From: an uncultured Allomuricauda sp.
GTDB lineage: Bacteria; Bacteroidota; Bacteroidia; Flavobacteriales; Flavobacteriaceae
Assembly (NCBI RefSeq): GCF_947501165.1
Contig: NZ_CANMUU010000001.1
Span: 310,001 to 374,000, forward strand
DNA: 64,000 nt
Direction of reading: 5' to 3'
Below the pieces are notes generated by a model. It made no database searches, had not been told where the DNA came from, and worked only from the letters and a program-made list of their open reading frames with translations. Positions 25,440 to 34,199 of the stretch are shown piece by piece. The translations under genes and the position numbers were made by a program. Position 1 is the first letter of the stretch; each line of letters starts with the position of its first letter.

Positions 25440-26069
25440 ATGTGGAAAAGTTTAAAAAAATGGCTGAGTTCATCTAAAAGTTTACTTCAAGAAGAGAACA
25501 CAATGAAAAAGTTTTTGATAGTAGGCCTAGGAAATATTGGACCAGATTATGAAGAAACACGTCATAATATTGGTTTCAAAATTCTAGATTATCTGGCACA
25601 ACAGCAAGAGTTTTCATTTGAGACCACCAAACTTGGTGAAATTGGAACCTTTAAGCATAAGGGAAAAAGTGTGCTTTGCCTAAAACCATCCACCTACATG
25701 AATTTAAGCGGAAAAGCAGTAAAGTACTGGATGGAAAAAGAGAAGATTCCTTTGGACAATGTTTTGATTGTCACAGATGACATTAATCTTCCTTTTGGAA
25801 CACTGCGTCTAAAAACTAAAGGGAGTGATGGTGGTCATAATGGTTTGAAGAATATTCAGGACCTTTTGCAAACTGCTCAATATCCCCGATTTCGATTTGG
25901 GATAAGTGCTAATTTTGGCAAAGGGAGACAAATAGAATATGTTTTGGGAAAATGGAACGAAAAAGAACGGACCATTTTACAAGAACGGCTGGAAAAATCT
26001 TGTGAACTCGTTAAATCATTCATTTTTGCTGGTGCAAAAAACACCATGAACCAATACAACGGAACCTAA
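25440..26069 (+). CDS. pth: Peptidyl-tRNA hydrolase
   Basis: The enzyme frees tRNA from peptidyl-tRNAs that drop off ribosomes. The core starts at MKKFLIVGLGNIG with the asparagine of GLGN. The catalytic histidine is in ETRHNIGFK, with LKPSTYMNLSGKAV, the aspartate in DDINLPFG and GSDGGHNGLKN following. Two starts are plausible: ATG 25440 (209 residues, with a basic amphipathic N-terminal extension MWKSLKKWLSS) and ATG 25503 (188 residues, the family's standard length). The longer form is listed because a TATTTTTG -7-like element (25417-25424) sits just before it; the choice is uncertain. The core identity is not in doubt. Confidence 0.94.
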   Translation: MWKSLKKWLSSSKSLLQEENTMKKFLIVGLGNIGPDYEETRHNIGFKILDYLAQQQEFSFETTKLGEIGTFKHKGKSVLCLKPSTYMNLSGKAVKYWMEKEKIPLDNVLIVTDDINLPFGTLRLKTKGSDGGHNGLKNIQDLLQTAQYPRFRFGISANFGKGRQIEYVLGKWNEKERTILQERLEKSCELVKSFIFAGAKNTMNQYNGT

Positions 26070-26071
26070 AC

Positions 26072-26758
26072 TTAAAGGGTTTTAAATTCAAATACTCCTG
26101 AATCCGAAGTGTTCCCCTCTGCATCTCGGGTTATCACTCTCCAGAAATAAACCGTATTGGCAGATACAGAAGCAGATACAGAGGAAGTGAAGGCATCAAA
26201 TGCTCCCAATTCTGTGGTCGGCGGGTTTTGGTTTGAAAAAAACACTTGATATCCTTCTATGTCATTTTCCACATCGGCACCTAACCAATCTAAAACCACT
26301 TCATTGGATGCGTTGGGCGAGATTGTTGAACCAGAAGCAGGGCTTTGCAGTTGGGCCGGAAATGGAGCATATGTGGTCTGCGAACCTGCATTATAAAAAA
26401 GCCATGTCTCGCTGATTGAAGTCTCGTTGGATTGAGAATTTGTTGAGCTTACTGACCAAGAATAGGGGGTCCCCTTATTTATGGAAATACTTGCTGATGT
26501 AGAAGCTGTAGTAATGGTTTGCGGTGCATTCGTATTCAAATTTATTGCCCTAAGCGTATAGCTTTCTGTGTTTTCCGAAGCTTGCCATTCAAACGTAACT
26601 TGACTCAATTCTTCGTTTACGCTCACACCGGTTGTGCATTCAGAGTTTTCTTCCGGAAATATTAACTGTACTGTCCCTGGAGTTGGAGGTGGGTCGTCAC
26701 TACCCCCGCATGAAATCATAATCAGCCCCAATACGCCCAAAATCGTAAAACACCTCAT
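26072..26758 (-). CDS. Lipoprotein with two fibronectin type III-like domains
   Basis: This 228-residue protein has a signal peptide with lipobox MISC (Cys17), then GGSDDPPPTPG. Two beta-sandwich modules follow (about 30-125 and 130-228), each with the VTFEWQASENTESYTLR or VVLDWLGADVENDIEGYQV pattern of FnIII/Big-like domains. The second ends VYFWRVITRDAEGN. Its ATG overlaps the stop of the upstream metzincin by 4 nt (ATGA), so it is translationally coupled to that secreted peptidase. A role as surface anchor, substrate-binding partner or inhibitor of the peptidase is possible but not shown. Confidence 0.7.
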   Translation of the reverse strand: MRCFTILGVLGLIMISCGGSDDPPPTPGTVQLIFPEENSECTTGVSVNEELSQVTFEWQASENTESYTLRAINLNTNAPQTITTASTSASISINKGTPYSWSVSSTNSQSNETSISETWLFYNAGSQTTYAPFPAQLQSPASGSTISPNASNEVVLDWLGADVENDIEGYQVFFSNQNPPTTELGAFDAFTSSVSASVSANTVYFWRVITRDAEGNTSDSGVFEFKTL

Positions 26759-29700
26759 CGTTTTATCAGTTTATATACGTCATTAAACCCTTCTCCCTCA
26801 ATTCGCAAGTAATAGGTTCCTGTTGACAATGAAGAAAAGTCCATTACCAGCTCACTAGCACTTATCGTCCTGTTGTCTTCCATTACTAATCTACCAGTCG
26901 CAGAAAACACTTTTAGGTTGACATCACCTCTTAATTCATTAACAAAAAGCTTGGTCTCTTCATCCACAGGATTGGGGTATAAAATCCCCACAGAACCCAC
27001 AACAAAAGTTCTCACAAAAGTTCCTTGACAAGGTAATCCAGTGGACACCCTTAAGGTATTCAATCCATTCTTCAGATTTAATTCTATTTCCAAGTCTTCA
27101 GTTTGGGTCACCAATCCATTTAGCTCCACATTATATAAAGTCCCACCATCTAAAATCAATGATGCAATACTACCTTCTGCCGATGCAACAACCGATAAGG
27201 GTTCCGGTTCGGTCAATACAATATCAAAGCAAGTTTCTTGATAGTTAATGGTACCGTCCGTTGCAGAGATGCATAAACTATAATTTCCAGCACTAAGATT
27301 TTCAAACAAACCAGAGGAAGAAAAGTCCGAATTGGTCGTTGTTGTTCCGTTATCCAAAATGGCTGTGTACATCAAAGTGTTATTCACCGGTGTTATCTCT
27401 ATTATACCATCATTGTTGTTTCTACAAGTCTCACTATTTATTTCTACCAAAAAATTATCTGCTGGCAAACGGTTTATGGGACATCCTGTTACATCTACTT
27501 CCGTACCTGCCGGTGTACCCAGGCAAAGGTCGTCTCCATCATCAAAAACCCCATCTCCATCAGCATCCGGTCTAAAATTACCCTCGGCACAGATTTCCAA
27601 AGAGAATGACTGTATAGAACCTCCATCACCAGGAGCGGTATCCCTAACTTCCAATGTCCATTCTCCCAAGGTTGGCTCACCCCTAAATGCAGACAAATCC
27701 CCTATCGGTTTTACCGTTCCAGATATTACCGGATTTCCTGAACAAACTATTTCAGTTCCATCATCATCAAACGTGGCATTAATATTATTTAACTCTCCGC
27801 ATGTATTGGCCAAAAGTGTAACTTTAGTACCTGAAGGAGAAATAAGATTTATCACCAAATCCCCAACAAAAGTGTGATTAAGAACCAATGCTACATTTAC
27901 GTCCGCAACAGGTAAGTCTTCTATAAGTTGAATAGTGGCCGTTTGTGTTGAAACACCGGCTTGCGATATGGTAATCGGGGTGTCGTTAGTCTCTTTGTTT
28001 TGGCAATTGACATTTATGGTTGTAAAGGAAAAAGGTGCACTGAAACTTCCCTGTCCACAATTATTTTCGGGACGTATTCTCCAAAAATAGCTAGTCTCAG
28101 GTTGTAAAGAATTCGTTTTGTAGGTATTAAAGACCGTGTTTTCGGCTTCCACAATATTGGCAAAACCATTATCGGTTGCAATTTCAATGGTATAGGAACT
28201 ACTATTTGGTTCACTTTGCCAATTGAATTCGGTTTCAAGAGAAACATTGGTGGCAGCGTTAAGAGGAGAAAGCAGAGTGGCATTGGAAAAGGTTGTGTTT
28301 TGAACACTCACATTTAAATCGACCTCTGTGGTTTGGGAAGCGGATGTAGCTCTAACTGTGATTGGATACTCGCCCGGAGCAACCGCATTGGTTCCAGACA
28401 AAGTTAAATTCACTGCTGTATTGTTGGCAATACCTTGTGTAGGTGAAAAAACAGCCGACATACCTACTGGAACATCTGCGGAAAAGGTAGAAGTCTCACT
28501 AAAACCATTAAAGGTTAGATAATTAAATGGAATTACTAAATCGTTAGGTTCACATACTTCAAAAGATAAACTTTCAAAATCCAAAACCACTTGAGACGTT
28601 TGAATGGTGAAGTTCGAGGAATTCATAGCAAAAAACACGTTGTCACTTGCCTTTACCATGATTCGGGCAGAATTTGTTGCATCTCCTGGCAGTAAAACTT
28701 CTTCACTACCATCATTAAGAGTGTTTTCAAGAAGTAAAATAGGAAATGAGTTTCCTCCATCCGTACTTAGAAAAATATCTACGGTCTGGGCGTTGATGGG
28801 AGAAACATCGGTATTAGCCACATCCCAAGTTATAGTTTGGGCGCTACCTGCATCATAGGTTATATTGCTTTCTTGTGATGTTACTTCAAATGGGCCCGCA
28901 GAATTGACAACCTTCACGTTCAATATATCCGATATGACCTGCCCTCCGCCAGTGGCATTATCTCGTACTGTTAATGCAAAATTTAAATCCCGTTGGATAT
29001 TAGATACCGTTTCCCAAGCACTACTTTCAGGAGGATTGGTCTGAGTCAGATTACCTTGGGCCACTCGAGACAATCTAGGAAAATATCGAGCTGGGTTGGT
29101 TGAAGGCCGCAAGGACCTGAAATTGGCGCCTGAAGGGTTTTCTGGTCCAAATGATGCAGTGGTTACAACACCATCATCAATTTGTTCCCAAGCGTAAGTG
29201 AGCACATCTCCTAAGTCTGGGTCTGTCGCAATTCCTTCTAATACAAAAGCAGTACCAATAGGGATTACAAAGTCTCCTATAGGAGTAACCGAAGGTGGAT
29301 TGTTTGACAAGCCAGACGAAACGCCACAACTGACGGTTTCCAAATAATCACGGATTTGAACTATGCTATTATAATGAAAATAATCATCTCCGTTGGGCTC
29401 CACGTTATTACCTGGCACAATTCCTGCATACCCCATAATAGTAGTTCCGCTTGCCGGCTCTGCTTGAACTCCAGTACTCTCCGATTCAAAAGACCAAGTG
29501 TGGTTTGCTCCAAACTGATGTCCCAATTCATGTGCTACAAAATCCAAATCAAACACATCGCCTTCTGGTATAAAAGCAGATGCAAATGCACTACCCTTTC
29601 GATTATCTTGGCACACCGATCCTATGAATCCCGCATTACCATTGTCCTGCCCTTGTTGCGCCCTAGCAAAAAGATGTCCCACATCATAATTAGCCTCACC

Positions 29701-30543
29701 AATAGTTGACGTTAAGGTACTTTGCGTCTGCGTATTTAGGTTCCCATTGTATGGGTCCGTTGCTGCATTTGTAAAAATGACCAAATCATTATTGGGAATC
29801 AACTGCAAAGTTGCTCCTAAATCCGTTTCAAACACTTCGTTTACTCTGGTCAAAGTCGCATTGACAGCTGCAAGTGCATCTGCCACAGTTCCTCCATGAT
29901 AGGCTGTATATTCCCCCGTGGTAGAAACCGCTATTCTAAACGTCCTTAAAACCTGGTCATCAACAAGCGGGTTTAAGGTCTTTAGAACTTGTTGCTTTAT
30001 CTTTTCCGTTCCACAAACAAACGCGGTCTTTGCTGAATTACTCTTATCATAAACCACATAGGCTCCTTTTTGGCCAAGGACAGGCTCCATAAAAGTAGCC
30101 TCATGTCTATCCAACTGAACTATCATACTTTGCAACCCTTTGTGAGAACTGCTCAATCTAACTCTATACTTTCCATCCAAGCTTTTTCCCACAAACGATT
30201 TGATGTTTGGAAACTTTTTTGCCAACTCCGGATGTAAGACCGACTTCTCTTGTAGCTTGAACGGAATAATATTCCCATCAGATTTAGGAAGATATACAAG
30301 GTTTGTTGTGGATTTTGAAGCGCTGAGTGCATTTAATTCCTTTTGGAAATCCAAAGAATTCAAGGTGAAAACCTTATTCTCAGTTTTTAAATTACCTACG
30401 GAAATACTCTTCAGTCCGCTAGTGGATGATTGGCTCCAATACTCTTGTTGGGCGGAAGTGTAAAAGAAGCTAAAAAATATGGTAATTGAACAAACAAGAC
30501 GTAATTTAGCTATCATGCATAAGTGGGCTGTAAGTTGTTTCAA
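26755..30543 (-). CDS. Secreted reprolysin-like metzincin protease with P-domain and type A T9SS signal
   Basis: This 1262-residue protein has a signal peptide (ending YTSAQ; an internal ATG at residue 10 is an alternative start). A propeptide-like N-terminal region precedes a metzincin catalytic domain with HELGHQFGANH (His338, Glu339, His342, His348), the full HExxHxxGxxH zinc motif, followed by the Met-turn GTTIMGYAG. Beta domains follow, including FnIII-like EFNWQSEPNSSSYTIEIA. Then come a proprotein-convertase P-domain (about 845-1000, VADVNVALVLNHTFVGDLVI), a calcium-type DADGDGVFDDGDD segment, and a C-terminal type A T9SS domain (YPNPVDEETKLFV ... GTYYLRIEG ... LIKR). It is secreted or surface-attached via T9SS and probably degrades protein. 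Confidence 0.93.
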   Translation of the reverse strand: MKQLTAHLCMIAKLRLVCSITIFFSFFYTSAQQEYWSQSSTSGLKSISVGNLKTENKVFTLNSLDFQKELNALSASKSTTNLVYLPKSDGNIIPFKLQEKSVLHPELAKKFPNIKSFVGKSLDGKYRVRLSSSHKGLQSMIVQLDRHEATFMEPVLGQKGAYVVYDKSNSAKTAFVCGTEKIKQQVLKTLNPLVDDQVLRTFRIAVSTTGEYTAYHGGTVADALAAVNATLTRVNEVFETDLGATLQLIPNNDLVIFTNAATDPYNGNLNTQTQSTLTSTIGEANYDVGHLFARAQQGQDNGNAGFIGSVCQDNRKGSAFASAFIPEGDVFDLDFVAHELGHQFGANHTWSFESESTGVQAEPASGTTIMGYAGIVPGNNVEPNGDDYFHYNSIVQIRDYLETVSCGVSSGLSNNPPSVTPIGDFVIPIGTAFVLEGIATDPDLGDVLTYAWEQIDDGVVTTASFGPENPSGANFRSLRPSTNPARYFPRLSRVAQGNLTQTNPPESSAWETVSNIQRDLNFALTVRDNATGGGQVISDILNVKVVNSAGPFEVTSQESNITYDAGSAQTITWDVANTDVSPINAQTVDIFLSTDGGNSFPILLLENTLNDGSEEVLLPGDATNSARIMVKASDNVFFAMNSSNFTIQTSQVVLDFESLSFEVCEPNDLVIPFNYLTFNGFSETSTFSADVPVGMSAVFSPTQGIANNTAVNLTLSGTNAVAPGEYPITVRATSASQTTEVDLNVSVQNTTFSNATLLSPLNAATNVSLETEFNWQSEPNSSSYTIEIATDNGFANIVEAENTVFNTYKTNSLQPETSYFWRIRPENNCGQGSFSAPFSFTTINVNCQNKETNDTPITISQAGVSTQTATIQLIEDLPVADVNVALVLNHTFVGDLVINLISPSGTKVTLLANTCGELNNINATFDDDGTEIVCSGNPVISGTVKPIGDLSAFRGEPTLGEWTLEVRDTAPGDGGSIQSFSLEICAEGNFRPDADGDGVFDDGDDLCLGTPAGTEVDVTGCPINRLPADNFLVEINSETCRNNNDGIIEITPVNNTLMYTAILDNGTTTTNSDFSSSGLFENLSAGNYSLCISATDGTINYQETCFDIVLTEPEPLSVVASAEGSIASLILDGGTLYNVELNGLVTQTEDLEIELNLKNGLNTLRVSTGLPCQGTFVRTFVVGSVGILYPNPVDEETKLFVNELRGDVNLKVFSATGRLVMEDNRTISASELVMDFSSLSTGTYYLRIEGEGFNDVYKLIKR

Positions 30544-30573
30544 AAATAAGGCTTTTTTATTTTTTTGTTTTTA

Positions 30574-31509
30574 GTGAAGACAATCCAAGGTATTTCCCAG
30601 TTTAAAAGTTCAATTTCAACTGCCGTGACCATCGGCACCTTTGATGGCGTTCATATTGGACATCGCAAGATACTGGAACGCCTCATAAATGATGCCAAAA
30701 CCGCAGGGCACAAATCCACAGTACTTACATTTTTCCCTCATCCCAGAATGGTTTTGCAAAAGGACACCGATATTAAGCTCTTAAATACGCTTGACGAAAA
30801 AGTTGAGATTTTGAAAAGTTTAGGGCTCGACAACTTAATCATCCATCCATTTACCAAAGAATTTTCCAGATTGTCCGCTACCGAATTTGTTCGAGATATT
30901 TTGGTCAATACTTTGAACACCAAAAGAATCATTATTGGATATGATCATAGATTTGGAAGAAATCGTAATGCCAGCATACAGGACCTTATAGGGTTTGGGA
31001 ATAGTTTGGATTTTGAAGTAGAGGAAATACCTGCACAAGAAATTGATGATGTTTCCGTAAGTTCCACAAAAATCAGAAACGCTTTGTTAGATGGCGATAT
31101 CAGCACGGCCAATGCCTATTTAGGCTATTCTTATATGCTATCCGGAACCATTAAAACAGGTAAAGGATTGGGTAAAAAATTTGGGTTTCCCACAGCCAAC
31201 ATTCACATACAAGAGTCCTACAAACTAATTCCAAAAAAGGGAGTGTATGTCGTTAAGGGTGAATTGGATTCCAAACAGTATTATGGCATGATGAATATTG
31301 GGAGCAATCCCACGGTCTCAGGAAAAGAACAAAGCATTGAAGTTAATTTTTTTGATTTAAATGCAGACCTGTACGATAGATTTGTTCAGGTAAAGCTACT
31401 ACATCGCCTTAGGGATGAACACAAGTTTGAATCTGTGGAAGAATTACAGAAGCAGCTCAAAAAAGACAAACAGCAGTCATTGGAATTAATAGCAAAACAC
31501 CATGCTTAA
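30574..31509 (+). CDS. ribF: Bifunctional riboflavin kinase / FAD synthetase
   Basis: This protein of about 311 residues converts riboflavin to FMN and FAD. The N-terminal adenylyltransferase domain shows TIGTFDGVHIGHRKIL and YDHRFGRNRNA. The C-terminal riboflavin kinase domain shows GKGLGKKFGFPTANI and MMNIGSNPTV. The start is taken at GTG 30574 (MKTIQGISQF). A TTG nine bases upstream is also open but lies in a T-run. The stop overlaps the following HTTM gene by 8 nt. Confidence 0.95.
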   Translation: MKTIQGISQFKSSISTAVTIGTFDGVHIGHRKILERLINDAKTAGHKSTVLTFFPHPRMVLQKDTDIKLLNTLDEKVEILKSLGLDNLIIHPFTKEFSRLSATEFVRDILVNTLNTKRIIIGYDHRFGRNRNASIQDLIGFGNSLDFEVEEIPAQEIDDVSVSSTKIRNALLDGDISTANAYLGYSYMLSGTIKTGKGLGKKFGFPTANIHIQESYKLIPKKGVYVVKGELDSKQYYGMMNIGSNPTVSGKEQSIEVNFFDLNADLYDRFVQVKLLHRLRDEHKFESVEELQKQLKKDKQQSLELIAKHHA

Positions 31510-32818
31510 TCAATTTCTATTTAAAAAAATAGACAATGCCCAATTGGTTGTTTTTAGGATTTTCTATGGACTCCTGATTTGTGCCGAAGCTTTTGGCGCT
31601 ATTGCCACTGGATGGGTACGCCGAACTTTTATTGAGCCCAAATTTACTTTTTCCTTTATTGGGTTTGAATGGTTGCAGCCCTTACCAGGCAATGGCATGT
31701 ACATCTATTTTATCGTAATGGGCATCATGGGCATACTCATTACAATTGGGTACAAATATCGTTTCAGCGCCTTCACTTTTGCTTTTATGTGGGCTGGGGT
31801 ATACCTCATGCAAAAGACCTCATACAACAATCACTATTACTTATTGATGCTCTTGGGCTTTATCATGGCTATGTTCCCGGCACATCGAGACGTTTCACTG
31901 GACAGCAAGTTGAATCCTAGTTTTCGTTCACATAGCATGTCCAACTTTTTTAGATGGATAATTATACTTCAGCTCTTTATTGTGTATACCTACGCTTCCA
32001 TAGCCAAACTTTATGGTGATTGGTTGGATTTTAGCATCATAGAGATTCTGATGAGCGGCAAGAAAGACTATTTCTTGATTGGCGATTTACTTCAGCAAAA
32101 ATGGGTTCATAAGATTATAGGCTTCTTTGGGATTTTCTTTGATTTATTGGTAGTTCCTGCTTTGCTTTGGAAACCCACCAGAAACGTTGCTTTCATGTTT
32201 TCCATTTTCTTTCATTTGTTCAATAGTATTGTTTTCCAAATAGGGATATTCCCCTATTTATCGTTAGCCTTCATAATTTTCTTTTATGACCCCCAAACCA
32301 TCAGAAACATCTTTTTGAAAAAGAAAAAGGTGGAAGTTCCACAAGAAGTTTCCTATCCTTCAAAGTACAAATGGATTGTTGGAGCATTGGGTATTTATTT
32401 TATTACCCAGCTCTTACTCCCACTTCGCCATCATACCTTTCCTGGTGATGTGCTCTGGACAGAGGAGGGACACCGGTTAAGCTGGAGAATGATGCTAAGA
32501 AGCCGTTCCGGGAATATCCGTTTTAAGGTGGTGAACAAGGAAAATGGCAAATCCGAATATGTAAAACTTAATGACCATTTGACCAAGAAACAGAAAAGAA
32601 AAGTGGCTTGCTATCCCGATTTTACTTGGCAATTTGCACAATATCTCAAAAAGGAATACGCAAAAAAAGGAGAAGATATCCAAGTATTTGCTATTAATCG
32701 GGTAAAAGTAAACCAAGGCAAGTATTCAGAATTCATTGACCCAGAGGTTGACCTGGCAAGTGTACCGTGGAAACACTTTTCACACAATGAGTGGATTCGT
32801 CCTTCACAAAGCGATTAA
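31502..32818 (+). CDS. HTTM-domain membrane protein (vitamin K-dependent gamma-carboxylase-like)
   Basis: This 438-residue protein has about six to eight hydrophobic helices (for example YIYFIVMGIMGILITIG, LLMLLGFIMAMFP, IIILQLFIVYTYASIAKL). The HTTM-type segment YNNHYYLLMLLGFIMAMFPAH and LSWRMMLRSRSGNIRFKV are typical of the bacterial gamma-carboxylase-like family. The C-terminal part is soluble. The bacterial members have no established substrate. It overlaps ribF by 8 nt, so the two are cotranscribed; a functional link to flavins is not implied. Confidence 0.88.
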   Translation: MLNQFLFKKIDNAQLVVFRIFYGLLICAEAFGAIATGWVRRTFIEPKFTFSFIGFEWLQPLPGNGMYIYFIVMGIMGILITIGYKYRFSAFTFAFMWAGVYLMQKTSYNNHYYLLMLLGFIMAMFPAHRDVSLDSKLNPSFRSHSMSNFFRWIIILQLFIVYTYASIAKLYGDWLDFSIIEILMSGKKDYFLIGDLLQQKWVHKIIGFFGIFFDLLVVPALLWKPTRNVAFMFSIFFHLFNSIVFQIGIFPYLSLAFIIFFYDPQTIRNIFLKKKKVEVPQEVSYPSKYKWIVGALGIYFITQLLLPLRHHTFPGDVLWTEEGHRLSWRMMLRSRSGNIRFKVVNKENGKSEYVKLNDHLTKKQKRKVACYPDFTWQFAQYLKKEYAKKGEDIQVFAINRVKVNQGKYSEFIDPEVDLASVPWKHFSHNEWIRPSQSD

Positions 32819-32822
32819 TCTG

Positions 32823-32854
32823 TTGTTCTCCTTTCGCAGATTGATGTAAATTTG
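32823..32854 (+). promoter_or_regulatory. Probable serS promoter
   Basis: TTG (32823-32825) and TAAATTTG (32847-32854) are separated by 21 nt and match the Bacteroidetes -33/-7 pattern (TTG ... TAnnTTTG). The ATG of serS lies 19 nt after the -7 box, giving a very short leader. Confidence 0.5.
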
Positions 32855-32873
32855 CCGTTCTAAAACCCAGTTC

Positions 32874-34145
32874 ATGCTTCAGTTACAGGTACTACGTGAA
32901 AACAAGGATGCAGTTTGCCAAGCATTGAAAAAGCGAAACTTTGACGCGGAATCCATATTGGATACCGTATTGGAATTGGACGAAAAAAGACGTTCCATCC
33001 AAGCCAAACTAGACAATGCTCTGGCGGAATCAAACAAGCTATCCAAAGAAATAGGTATGCTTTATAAGAGCGGTAAAGCTGAAGAAGCGAATCTTCTAAA
33101 AGCAAAAACTGCTGAGCTAAAAGAAAGTTCAAAACAACTGAGTGAGGATTTGAACGAAGCAGCCGAAGCGCTTCAGCAAAACCTATATCAAATCCCCAAC
33201 GTGCCACACCAATCGGTACCTGCAGGAAATTCAGATGAGGACAATGAAGAAATTTTTCGCGAAGGGGACGTTCCCAAGTTGAACGAAGGTGCACTTCCGC
33301 ATTGGGAACTCGCTAAAAAATATGGCTTAATTGATTTTGAATTAGGAGCTAAGATTACGGGAGCTGGTTTTCCCATATATAAAGGAAAAGGCGCTAGGCT
33401 ACAACGCGCTTTAATTTCGTATTTTTTGGATAAAAATACTGATGCTGGATATTTTGAAGTACAACCTCCGTTGATGATCAATGAAGCTTCAGGATATGGC
33501 ACGGGGCAATTGCCGGATAAGGAAGGACAGATGTACCATGTTCAAGAAGATGATCTATATCTTATTCCTACTTCTGAAGTTCCCATCACCAATATGCATC
33601 GAGGGGATTTGCTTGCTGAAAAAGATTTTCCAATAGCGTATACGGGGTATACTCCATGTTTTAGAAGAGAAGCCGGTAGCTACGGTGCTCATGTAAGGGG
33701 TCTCAATCGACTACATCAATTTGATAAAGTAGAGTTAGTGCGCATAGAACACCCAGATGCTTCCTATAAAGCTCTCGACGGAATGGTGGAACATGTTAAA
33801 GATATTCTTCGAGATCTTAAATTGCCTTATCGAATCTTGAGGCTTTGCGGGGGAGATTTAGGCTTTACCGCTGCGCTCACTTTTGATTTTGAAGTGTTCT
33901 CTACAGCTCAAGACCGTTGGTTGGAAATAAGTTCGGTTTCCAATTTTGAGACTTTCCAAGCAAATCGACTAAAGCTTCGTTTCAAGGATAAAAATGGAAA
34001 AAGCCAGTTGGCACATACTTTAAACGGGAGTTCCTTGGCTTTGCCAAGAGTTCTTGCTGGAATTTTGGAGAATTATCAAACTGAAGACGGAATCAAAATA
34101 CCTGAAGTTTTGAAACCTTATTGTGGGTTTGATATCATAGATTGA
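32874..34145 (+). CDS. serS: Seryl-tRNA synthetase
   Basis: This 423-residue cytosolic enzyme charges tRNA-Ser. It has an N-terminal antiparallel coiled-coil tRNA-binding arm (about 28-100). The class II catalytic core follows, with motif 1 around GARLQRALISYFLDKN, motif 2 in CFRREAGSYGAHVRGLNRLHQF, TSEVPITNMHRG for serine binding, and motif 3 in LNGSSLALPRVLAGILENYQ. Length and all motifs are standard. Confidence 0.97.
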   Translation: MLQLQVLRENKDAVCQALKKRNFDAESILDTVLELDEKRRSIQAKLDNALAESNKLSKEIGMLYKSGKAEEANLLKAKTAELKESSKQLSEDLNEAAEALQQNLYQIPNVPHQSVPAGNSDEDNEEIFREGDVPKLNEGALPHWELAKKYGLIDFELGAKITGAGFPIYKGKGARLQRALISYFLDKNTDAGYFEVQPPLMINEASGYGTGQLPDKEGQMYHVQEDDLYLIPTSEVPITNMHRGDLLAEKDFPIAYTGYTPCFRREAGSYGAHVRGLNRLHQFDKVELVRIEHPDASYKALDGMVEHVKDILRDLKLPYRILRLCGGDLGFTAALTFDFEVFSTAQDRWLEISSVSNFETFQANRLKLRFKDKNGKSQLAHTLNGSSLALPRVLAGILENYQTEDGIKIPEVLKPYCGFDIID

Positions 34146-34199
34146 GTTTTTGAGAATCAATTAACATAAAAATCAAACTTTCCCCGTTATATTTAAACG

